DNA from: Lactifluus volemus
Taxonomy: Eukaryota; Basidiomycota; Agaricomycetes; Russulales; Russulaceae
Assembly (NCBI GenBank): GCA_022376515.1
Contig: WTXI01000014.1
Coordinates: forward strand, 595,158 to 659,157
DNA: 64,000 bases
Direction of reading: 5' to 3'
Position numbers and translations under genes: made by a program. The notes under the pieces are model-generated. The model ran no database searches, was not told where the DNA came from, and saw only the letters and a program-made list of their open reading frames with translations. Below, piece by piece: positions 33,858 to 42,873 of this stretch (position 1 is its first letter; each line of letters begins with the position of its first letter).

Positions 33858-35524
33858 CTACATCCCTCCTCTGAGGACAACCACAGGGTGATCAGAATGC
33901 TGACGTGCAATGACGAATGGCCACATCCAGTACTGATGTTCGTGACGCTCTGATACGTGAAGCTTCTCCAATGCGGGTAACACCTGCATGGCCAATTCCC
34001 CACTGAGCCCTCGTAGCGCTGACACGACGAGTGATTGTGCATCCAATATTTGCAGGGTCTGAACAGCAATAAATGGCTGGAAGAGATCCAGCCATCGTTC
34101 GTCGTCCATCTCGACTTGCGACATCAATCCCGACACATTGAGCTTGAGCCGTGTAATACTAGACTGGATGAACGGAAGTTGGTTGCATATTTGCGCGACG
34201 GAGGAGATTTGCCAATCTACCCCGCACGAGATATCGAATATAAGGACCCCGGTTATACTCATTGATGAAAAAGTCATCACGACGTTGTTAGCGTAAGTGT
34301 CTATATTTGCTTTATTGTATGACATAAGTGCTGGTGCATGATGGATGAACCGAGAGAGTTGTGGGATGTCAAAGACCAGCTGATTGGAGAATGTTATTCT
34401 CACGGTGTGGAGTAGAGGGGCATCGATTTGGGCCACGAGGTCCTCCAAGTATTCACTGACACCACGGAAGCAAAAATCGATGAGAGCAGGGAGGACAGTA
34501 CGTGTCAGTGGAGGTGGAGGTCGGGTTATTGGATCAGGACGAGAGGTCGGGGATTTGAAACCGATGGAAAGCTTGGTGAGGCTGGTCAAGGCAGAGACGG
34601 ACGTAGCCATTGCCTCGGGAGAAATGTAACCATTCTGTGGTATCCAGTAAAGGGTGAGATCGACAAGGTCAGGGGATGACAAAAGAAGTCGAGGTAATGT
34701 CGGAAATGAGATATGTCTCAAATCGAGTGATCGTAGACGTGGAGCGGATCCGCCTAAGAACGTGTTGGGAAGCACCGGCACGGTCTTTCCTGGCCGATAC
34801 ATCTGAAGAGAAAGAGATTCCAGTTCTGGAAATGGCTCCTGCATCACTGCGACCAAACGTTCCAGTGGTATCTGTATTCTACCGAGCGAAATGCTGCGTA
34901 CACGGTTAGGGTGCTCGAGTGCAGCGATTATGTCATCCCCATGTTGAGGACCAACATAGAAGGACTGTATTTGGATTTGCAAGGGGGGCCAGATATCCAG
35001 CATCTTCCTCACAGGAGTCCTGTTTTTGCAGAGAAGGCGGAGATCGAGACGAAGTGGGGATGCAAATACGATGTATCGCCAACTTTGGCATACATGCACT
35101 AGCATGGGCCATGTCCTCACTCGGAGTTCCCCAGGATCAGGTAGGCAGAATTCGAAGATGTCTAGGAGGACATTATCCGGAAGCGAACAGATTGTAACAT
35201 GGGGTGATTTTCGACCTGCATCGTACAATAAGATATCACTGTTGTGAGCGTGGCCGATATCACATGCCTTTTCCTTGAATTGCACTTGATCCCTTCTTGC
35301 GCTCTCCTATCTTGTGAACCTCGGAAGGAAGATCTGTTTGGATTGGAGAAGTGCCAGAGGGCAGGTACGATGGGTGGTCGGATATATCAGTGCTACTTGA
35401 TTGGCGTGATGTTAGATGGCTGACGGGCTTTCGAGTGCGCCTGATTAGGAATTCATAAACACAGAGTATTATTTGAAATAAGCCCACGGTGGAGAAGACT
35501 TTTGACTTACTTGAGAGGTCTCAT
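33858..35524 (-). CDS. F-box protein, type A, copy A8
   Basis: Model: complement of 33858-35215, 35268-35440 and 35511-35524; 1545 nt, 514 residues. Exon 1 reads MRPLK with a GTAAGT donor; intron 1 ends CTAATCAG. Intron 2 is 52 nt with a GCATGT donor, the second GC-AG intron in the array. F-box: TICSLPDNVLLDIFEFCLPD then LVHVCQSWRYIVFASPLRL; the usual CQRW reads CQSW. Four residues (MVYS) are missing from exon 2 relative to A7. C-terminal part complete, ending DHPVVVLRGGM. Its 3' neighbour is the cut end of TCD copy 7; modules C and D lie upstream. Confidence 0.8.
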
Positions 35525-35629
35525 CGAAGAATGTGGGGACAGAGAAGAGAGAGGGGGATGGGTAGTCATATTGGGGTATTTGGTGGCGCAACATGTGGAC
35601 ACATCATGGCAACTAATTTGGGACGCACC

Positions 35630-36790
35630 CCTGCTTGCAATCAACTCACCAAGGTGGTTCAGTTCATCTCAAGTTAGGTATTTCATATCATATACACGCC
35701 AAAGAAGCGCTCGTTGCAAAAGCAAAATAGAACACGGCATCGATTGAACCACCATACAATGTACAGCATATGAAATTTATTGATAATGATTGAATGTCCA
35801 GTTGAACATAAACGTGAACAAGGTGAGACCCATGATCCCGGACGTGCGATTCCCAGCCATCGGGGAGGTGTCAAGAACGTGTATAGGTCCGGTGGAAAGC
35901 AAAAAAAGATTAGGAGACGGACTTGGATGAATCGAACACCATAGTCCTCCAAGCACTGCCTACGATCGCGCCCGCATTCACACTGACTCACAACGGCGCG
36001 CACGAGGCGCTGCGAGAGGTCACTTGGGATCAGGGTGCGATTCAGATCAAAGCCGGATGTGGCTGTGGCGACATGAGCTGTGACGGCGAATAGGGCGAGT
36101 CGTTCGGGGAAAGAGACAGGTCGGATGCTGCCGCCTGGACCTTTGGGCGGTGGGCCCGTGGCACACCTCAGAAATGAGGCTGCCAAAGGTCCGTCAGGTA
36201 TACCCTCGTTGGATCGGCGGTACGTGTCACGCCCTGTACTGTCGTTATTGTGCCATAACCAGTTTTCCGTGGGAGAAGGGGGGTGAGACGCAATTGAGAT
36301 CTACCTATGGGCTGGATGGGACTTTTAGATAACTTACGAACGACATGCTCAATGCCGCCATGTACATCGATGTCAGCTCGCGGGAGGTAATGTTGCGTCC
36401 GTTTCACAGGAGAATGCCTATTCATTCGCAGGAGCGCCAGAAGGGAGGTAGCACGTGAGATGAGGAGAGTGGCTTTTGCATGGGTAAAGGGAAATCGACG
36501 AACAGTGAGTGGCCATCGCGTTTAGTGTGGGGCATGAGCAGCACCGTTATCAGAGTCGTGGGGGGATATACTCTTTGGCCAGATGCGACCCTCTCTTGCC
36601 TGCCCCTAGGTCATCACCACCTTTACGACCTTGCGGTTGAGGGTCAGCGTGTTGATGATTGTGAGAGAAATATCTGAGCAGAACTTGAAGCCCAAAGAGT
36701 ATATGGCGCAGAGAGCTTATGCTGTACCGTCAGACAGGAGATTCTGTGGCCAACTGTTACAACGTGCGTCACGTGTGCGCTGACCACGGG
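35630..36790 (-). pseudogene. Module C copy 3 (unrecognised, decayed)
   Basis: Same order as copies 1 and 2. The frames around YLPRADIDVHGGIEHVV (36168-36425) and GPPPKGPGGSIRPVSFPERL (35683-36186) are open but no longer joined, because of an indel near 36240-36250 that copy 1 does not have. Downstream of LALFAVTAHVATATSGFDLN the frame continues through RTLIPSDLSQRLVRAVVSQC, longer than in copy 1. Family not recognised. Confidence 0.45.
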
Positions 36791-36824
36791 TCAACCGATC
36801 CTTACTCCGACGTCCTCTAACAAA

Positions 36825-37420
36825 CTGCTACCATGTCTCGCCACTTTTTCGTCGACGGAAATTGCTCCCGGTTCTACAAACCTGCTTCTCCCTTGGCGTT
36901 TCGAATGATAAGAGCCCAAACCGCTTCCATCATATCACCATGATAGCACGTCATATTTCGATGAAACCACCCTCCCGACTTCCCCATCTACACTGACTCA
37001 CCTACACCTACAACCAATTTCCAGCTGCATCACGAGTCTCTGCGATCCCCAACCGTGATCGCCCCGCTTACACAACTCCATTTACCCCGTTTGGCCCATC
37101 TCTCGATCCAGAGGCACTATTATAGCGACCTACGCGAAGTGGAAGTTTTCGTTGCTCGCCACGGTGAGACTCTGGTCGAGTTGAAGTTGTTCCTTTGCCC
37201 GATAGCGACGTCGACCAAGGCAACATTTATCAAACCCAACGGATATCGTTTCAAACCGTCAGCTCAGGTTTCGGACCGCCCCAGACCGGAGCTGATGGCT
37301 CTCAGAGATTTGGTTGTATCAGAGCGGAATGATTCGAAGATCGATGATGAGAATGCACTGGAGCGCCTGCAAGAAGTTGTGGAATCGAGGGTATGAACGT
37401 AGAGTAGTCAAGTCGTATAA
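36825..37420 (+). pseudogene. Module D copy 3 (best preserved LRR-like tail)
   Basis: After MSRHFFVDGN and stops, 37055-37396 is open: MIAPLTQLHLPRLAHLSIQR, DLREVEVFVARHGETLVELK, AQVSDRPRPELMALRDLVVS and a charged end NALERLQEVVESRV. Leucine spacing and the terminal position resemble tails of F-box/LRR proteins, but no F-box precedes it. It lies about 270 bp upstream of the TCD N-terminus in all three 5-kb units. Confidence 0.5.
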
Positions 37421-37429
37421 CTGAATAGC

Positions 37430-39065
37430 TGAGCCCGTATTTAACATGCCCTCTGTTTAACGACTTCTGCCCCGATCTGCGCTCGCGTGGGACATAACTT
37501 TACCGTGAAACCGCTGCACTAGCAACTTATTTCATTCCTTCCTCTTACGTTACTCGCCGAGCTCAGCGTCGCGCCGACCTTGCCAATGAAATCAGCCGTG
37601 CCGTAGCCTCGGGCACAACCTCTGCTCGCATACACCTCTCTCCATCCTCCTTACTCCAGATTGCGTCTGCTTCGGAATACTCAGAAGAGCTCGCGCGCTC
37701 ACAAACTCGCCCGAACCTATGCATTCCCGGAGACGTCGCTCGCGTGCGCAAAGGTCGTGATCGTCGGCTGCGGCGGTGTTGGCAGTTGGCCAGCGGTCAT
37801 GCTGGCACGCTCCGGCGTCGCCCATCTGCGTCTCATCGACTTTGACTATGTCACCCTTTCCTCCCTCAATCGTCATGCCACAGCCGTCCTCTCTGACGTC
37901 GGCACGCCAAAAGTACAGTGCATCGCACGCGTGTTGCATGCTATCGCACCCTTTGTGCAGGTCGATCCACGCGTAGAGTTGTGGAGGGGTGGTGCGGATG
38001 GTGCAGAGCTCCTTCTTTTGGGTTGTTGGTACGTGGGACAGCACTGGCTCAATGACACGGTAAGTTCTGCAATTTATTTTTTCATCTCGTTGGCTGTTTT
38101 CTTCCATGGGTGCTGGGGACCAAGTCAGACCCGACGCGCATACAAATCGCGACTTATCCGCGACGCACAACGACCGGCTCGTATGCGCCAACGTCTTCAC
38201 CCCGTCCCCTCTCGCTCAGACCGGGCATTCCCGCCGACGCCGCCGTCATCAGACCCTTCCTCCGCGGATGCCGACGCCGACGATGACCCATCATCTGCAC
38301 CATCACCTGCTTCCTCTGCGCGCGAATACTCAACCCCGGTGGTATACTCATCTGAGGTACCCAGCGACGACGTGACGTTATTGCCGCTGGGCCAACTCTG
38401 AGCTCCCCAAGGGCTCCGTAGACGAACTAGCACCTCTACGCGACTTTTGCGTACGCACCTTGCCCGTGCTCGGTCCGCTCCTGGCACAATTCGGTCTGCA
38501 CATCGCGACCTATGTGCTATGTGAGCTTTCGGGCCGCCCGATCGAACGACCCTTACCTGTGTCCCCATCTTAAGACGCTCTATGAGTGGATGTGGAAGGA
38601 CCTGCTGCATCAAATAAAGTACTCACACCTCTTCCTCCCCTGCTAACGAGGCTCCGTCGTGTAGTTCGCTCCCACTGACGACTGCCGACATCACGTTGAT
38701 CTATGATGATGACTTTTTCTCTCGGGCGGTCGATCGTGCCGCCCCACGCAGCACGCGTGCGGCCCGCTCTGGTGCGCTGGGACCCCCGTGCGCCTCTCAG
38801 CCTCGAAATTTGCGTCGTGGGCGAGATGAAGGAGGTATCGCGCGTCTTTGCAATGCCTGAGGAGGATGCCGTGTACGAGGAAATTGTCGGTCTCAACTGA
38901 GCGCAGGGCTACGTCGACGCGCTTGGAGAGCCGATCGATCCCGCTCGATTCGATAAAGGGATCGTTATCTGGAGCTCCGAGGAGGTGTGGGGCGCTGGGG
39001 TTTCTCGTGTCTTGCAGTTTCGTATTGCGCAGGCGCGCGGCGGTTTCGCGAGTGGGCGCTGCAGT
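37430..39065 (+). pseudogene. TCD-like copy 8 (most complete tRNA t6A dehydratase)
   Basis: This copy best shows the family. It has VVIVGCGGVGSWPAVMLARS with an intact GxGGxG nucleotide-binding loop (37755-37815), LRLIDFDYVTLSSLNRHATA, DVGTPKVQCIARVLHAIAPF, AREYSTPVVYSSEVPSDDVT, RTLPVLGPLLAQFGLHIATY, ALVRWDPRAPLSLEICVVGE and IVIWSSEEVWG. This order fits the TcdA/Tcd1 dehydratases that form cyclic t6A in ANN-decoding tRNAs. Defects: the DAIDNIGTKVELL segment is deleted (about 38040-38100), there are frame changes at about 38170 and 38390, a stop follows VGLN (38898), and the end is scrambled. Confidence 0.8.
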
Positions 39066-39340
39066 AATATGCTATATTTTGGATGTCTACGAAACCTTAT
39101 TATAACTTCCATCCACGCAATATATCAGCTAATGATAAAAGTGGAGCACATTATAAGTATCCACCATAAGGTGTTATCCTTAAGGCCACCAAAATCTATC
39201 CTACTCGCAGGATCCGTGTACATAGAATGTGCGGCATTATTAGAGAACGGTAGATGTGTGCCAATGATGTGCCAATGGGGCTGCACAGGTTTTATTATAA
39301 TCCATTTCTCAATGATTGCATTACTTCATAATATCTACAT

Positions 39341-39843
39341 TGATGAGGGATTACGAGGACACGGGAGAGAGGCTGGCGGCCGAGAACGGCAGAGGGTACC
39401 GAGGAGGGGATAGCCAACGCCCTCGGCACCCTGAGAACCCGCAGGTGTGGATAACGACCGTTCCCCGTTGGGGGCGATCGCCCACAGCTGTTACCTACTA
39501 TACTATTCCCTTTTCCATCCCGACCTTCTTTTATTTAGTTAGTATACTCTCCGCGCCAAGGACTTAGTCCCGTGCCCACATTCACTTCGAGCAGCCGTTC
39601 TTGAGGCCAAGATCAAGACCATTCTTTTAAACTACTAGCCCCCTTTTTTAAATTAACAGCTTTTTTCTAGTCTACAAAACAACATATATAGTAACTAGAC
39701 GAGACTCGAGACTCGACTCGTCCTGCTGTCCCCGTTCCGCATTCGCGTGCGCTCACCCCTCCGTTTTATTCGTCTCCGCTGCTACTGCCGCTCGTTCCGC
39801 CCGAGTTTTGCGCACTATACATTGGGTAATAGCACCCATCATA
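39341..39843. mobile_element. Candidate solo LTR at the 3' end of A9
   Basis: The segment starts TGATGAGGGATTA and ends TAATAGCACCCATCA, so it has TG...CA ends and short inverted termini (TGATGRG). The flanking pentamers are TACAT and TAGAT, an imperfect 5-bp target duplication. The sequence is absent from the other type A 3' flanks. It resembles a solo LTR of a Gypsy-like element by structure only; no internal region or primer-binding site is present. Confidence 0.5.
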
Positions 39844-41310
39844 GATAGAGACAGGGTGACCAGAACGCTGACGTGCGATTATAAATGCCTCGATGTCTGG
39901 CTGCTCTGGTCCAGTTACCTGATACTCTTCTAGGTAAAGACGGTCCAATGCAGGTAGCACCTCCATGGCCGTTTCCCCACTAAGCCCTCGCAGCGCTGAC
40001 ACGACGTGTGACTGAATATTCCGAGATATATAGAGGGCCTGGAGAGCAGTGAATGGACGGAACAATTCCAGCCATTGTGCCTCGTCCATTACATCTTCCA
40101 AAGTCGATGGAGGCATGTCATCCTTCTCATGGATGTAGAGAGCCCGAATACTGGACGACCCCAAAAACTGGTTGCATATTTGGGCCACAGACGAGACTTG
40201 CCGATCTACCCCTTCGCATAAGATTTCGAATGAAAGGAAGACCCGATCCCTTATTGAAAAGTCTATCTGGACGAAGTCACCATGAATAAATATGCTTGCT
40301 GTATCTCCTAGCATAAGTGCTGGGGCATGGCCGATGAACCGACGGAGTTGTTGGATGTCAGAGACCAGCTGATTGAAGAATCTTATTTGCGTGGTGTGGA
40401 GTAGAGGGGCATCGATTTGGGCCATGAAGTCCTCCAAGTACTCGCTGACACCACAGAAGTTAAAATCGGTGAGAGCGGGGAGGACAGCACGTGTCAGCGG
40501 AGGTGGATGTCGGGTTGTTGTATCAGGACGAGAAGCCGGGGATTCGAAATCGATGGAAAGGTTGGTGAGGCTGATCAAGGCAGAGACACACGTAGCCATT
40601 GCCTCGGGTGAAATGTAACCATTCTGCGGTATCTTCAAAAGGGAGAGATTGACAAGGTCATTGCAAGACAAAAGAAGTCGAGGTAATGTCGGAAATGGAA
40701 TGGCTTCCAAATGGAGTAATCGTATACGTGGGGCGGATCCACCTAAGAACGTATTTGGAAGCACCAGCACAGTCCTTTCTCCTTGGAGATAAAGTGATTC
40801 CAGTTCCGGAAAGGGTTCCTCCATCACTGGGACCAAACGCTCCAGTGATGTCCATATTCTACCGAACCAAATTCTGCGTACACGGTTACGGTGCTCGAGT
40901 GCAGCGATTATGTTATCCTCAGCTTGAGGATCAATAGGGGAGTAGCCTATTTCGATAGGCAAGGGGGGCCAGATATCCAGCATCTTCCTCACAGGAGTCC
41001 TGTCTGTGCAGAGAAGGCGCAGATCGAGACGAAGTGGGGATGCAAAGATGATATATCGCCATCTTTGGCATACGTGTACAAACTTGGACCATGATATCGC
41101 TCGCAGGTACCAGCGATCAGGAAGGCAGAATTCGAAGATGTCCAGGAGGACTTCATCTGGAAGCGAACAGATTGTAACACGGGGTGAAATCCGACCTGCG
41201 TCGTATAATAAGACATCGTTGTAAGTGTAGCCGATACCACCTCGAATCGCACCTGATCCCTGGGGGATATCAACGCTCTTTGGTTGAGAGCTTGATAGTA
41301 TTGGGTTCAT
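39766..41310 (-). CDS. F-box protein, type A, copy A9
   Basis: The ATG at 41310 aligns with the MNP start of the paralogs; 1545 nt unspliced, 514 residues. Most of exon 2 and intron 1 have been deleted, leaving one compact exon. The old intron 2 (GTGGTA at 41257 region to CGCAG at 41213 region) is 45 nt, in frame and free of stops, so both spliced (499 residues) and retained forms would be translatable. F-box: TICSLPDEVLLDIFEFCLPD then FVHVCQRWRYIIFASPLRL. The last coded block (DGCYYPMYSAQNSGG and a Ser/Gly/Asp tail) derives from the adjoining LTR-like insertion, not from the ancestral gene. Confidence 0.82.
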   Translation of the reverse strand: MNPILSSSQPKSVDIPQGSGAIRGGIGYTYNDVLLYDAGRISPRVTICSLPDEVLLDIFEFCLPDRWYLRAISWSKFVHVCQRWRYIIFASPLRLDLRLLCTDRTPVRKMLDIWPPLPIEIGYSPIDPQAEDNIIAALEHRNRVRRIWFGRIWTSLERLVPVMEEPFPELESLYLQGERTVLVLPNTFLGGSAPRIRLLHLEAIPFPTLPRLLLSCNDLVNLSLLKIPQNGYISPEAMATCVSALISLTNLSIDFESPASRPDTTTRHPPPLTRAVLPALTDFNFCGVSEYLEDFMAQIDAPLLHTTQIRFFNQLVSDIQQLRRFIGHAPALMLGDTASIFIHGDFVQIDFSIRDRVFLSFEILCEGVDRQVSSVAQICNQFLGSSSIRALYIHEKDDMPPSTLEDVMDEAQWLELFRPFTALQALYISRNIQSHVVSALRGLSGETAMEVLPALDRLYLEEYQVTGPEQPDIEAFIIARQRSGHPVSIYDGCYYPMYSAQNSGGTSGSSSGDE

Positions 41311-41489
41311 CGAAGAGTGCGGTGACAATGAGAAGAGGAGTATGGAAAGTAGTTAGTTGTTGATATAGAGGCCGCTGTGTTTTTCAACTACAGTACATGC
41401 GGATACAGCATGTCACCCCAATTTGTTTGCCTCGTGGATGCCTCGTTCAATCAGTGCCACCCCGTTACAAAATTGAGCTGATTGGGCAT

Positions 41490-42430
41490 AGTAAAAGACG
41501 GAACGGAAGACGGAAGGTTTCTATTGGATCGCTTCATCGAGGGTCGTCGTCACGATCACGCTTTCCTCGCTCAATCGCAACGTCACCGCTGCCATCGCGG
41601 ACATCCGAGTCCGATGTCCGCGATGGCAGAGTCAGCCATATCAAAAGGTACATTCATGGTGGGTCCCGCACATGTTGCAAGCTATTGGGTCTTTGGTGCA
41701 GGTCGACTCACACAAACAGTATGGTGTAGAGTACGGACAGCAAATAAGGTCGTCGGAATGTGGCCCGGTTTTCTTCCATGGGTGCTGGCACAAAATCGGA
41801 CCCGACGCACATCCAAATTGCTGACCTAACGCTCTCAGGGCTACGACCCGCTCTCGTGCGTGGTGCGCCAGCGTCTCCATGCCATTCTCTCCTGTTCTGA
41901 GTGGTCAGCTCTGCCTCCGGCGTCCTCATCATGCTCACCCTCCACCGACATCGATGATGACCCATCTGCACCCTTTCCCTTGACCTCACCCGCCTCCTCC
42001 GCGCCAATACTCAACCCCGGTGGTATACTCATCCGAGGTACTCAGCGACGACGTGAGGCTAGCCAAGTCTGAGCTCGCCAAGGGCTCCGTGGACGAACTG
42101 GTTGCCTCTGCACGACTTTCGCGTACGCATCTTGATCCACTCTCGGTGCTCCTTGGTCTGCACATCGCGACCTATGTGTGTCGTGAGAGCTCGCAGGCCG
42201 ACCGATCAAATGACCCTCGCCTGTGCGCCATCGTAACAAGCTCTACAAATGGATGTGGAAGGACCTATCATGGGAAAACAAATCAAGTACGCAGGCTTTT
42301 CTCCTCCTTTCGGAGCGCATCATCCCCCCACTAACCGAGTCCATTTTATAGTTCGCTCCCGCTGAAGACGGCCGTGGGCGATCGATCGTGCCGCCACATG
42401 CTGCGTGCGTGCGACCCGCGCTTGTGCGCT
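41490..42430 (+). pseudogene. TCD-like copy 9 (fragmentary, with hairpin)
   Basis: Pieces: FMVGPAHVASYWVFGAGR (a frame-shifted relative of the VARALQAIAPFV segment), WVLAQNRTRR, VRQRLHAILSCSEWSAL (about 41860-41910), an acidic stretch, MVYSSEVLSDDV, SELAKGSVDELVASARLS, GLHIATYVCRESS. A new inverted repeat lies inside (41589-41629). The 3' end passes into the TYPE B flank repeat at about 42430, so this is the last TCD unit. Confidence 0.65.
41589..41629. repeat. Perfect 17-bp hairpin, 7-nt loop
   Basis: CTGCCATCGCGGACATC (41589-41605) and its exact reverse complement (41613-41629) flank CGAGTCC. The left arm belongs to the TCD sequence as in other copies; the right arm is extra. It looks like a local inverted duplication. 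Confidence 0.95.
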
Positions 42431-42870
42431 ACTGCCGCCTTTCCAATTTCTGCCGCTGCGCGTGGTCTCCATCACGACACCCGAGCTTCGTCACTGCCTT
42501 TGCCACCACCCACCCCACCTTGCTGCCTCGCGCTGCAACTGCGCTTCTTCACGAATGTACTGGAGAGGTGGAAATTGCAGCGCGACGCCGCGCAATGGCT
42601 CCAAGTCGGCTGGCTGAGCCCGGACGTTGACATGAGACATCAGATTGTACATACGCGCTTTTTCATACCCTCGTTTCTACACCTTAAATATTCTCTTTTG
42701 AACGATGCATACACCTATGTTGACTAAGATAAGCTAGTCGGGCCACGTTGCTGCGATCTTATCAAGGACTAAAATCTGGTGGTCATCATGTAGGTAGGTG
42801 TGTGAACGCGAGTAAGATATGGGTAGTTGTGCTTCGATCCACCAATTAGCTCCATTGCTGCAGCATCCAC
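42431..42870. other. Type B 3' flank repeat, copy 1
   Basis: Nearly the same as 49429-49898 (TGCCGCCTTTCCAATTTCTG, CACGACACCCGAGCTT, CATACGCGCT). One plus-strand frame is open (to 42727: LRFFTNVLERWKLQRDAAQW) but is interrupted in the second copy. Function not recognised. It marks the left edge of the 7-kb duplicated block. Confidence 0.5.
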
Positions 42871-42873
42871 ATG

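Noticed and set aside
37661..38401. TCD copy 8 as a live 246-residue enzyme
   Set aside because: The open frame keeps the nucleotide-binding loop but lacks the DAIDNI segment, shifts frame in the middle, and the remaining parts lie in other frames with stops.
42374..42727. A 117-residue plus-strand gene in the type B flank repeat
   Set aside because: The open frame begins inside a TCD remnant and is interrupted in the second copy at 49429-49898, so there is no sign of constraint.
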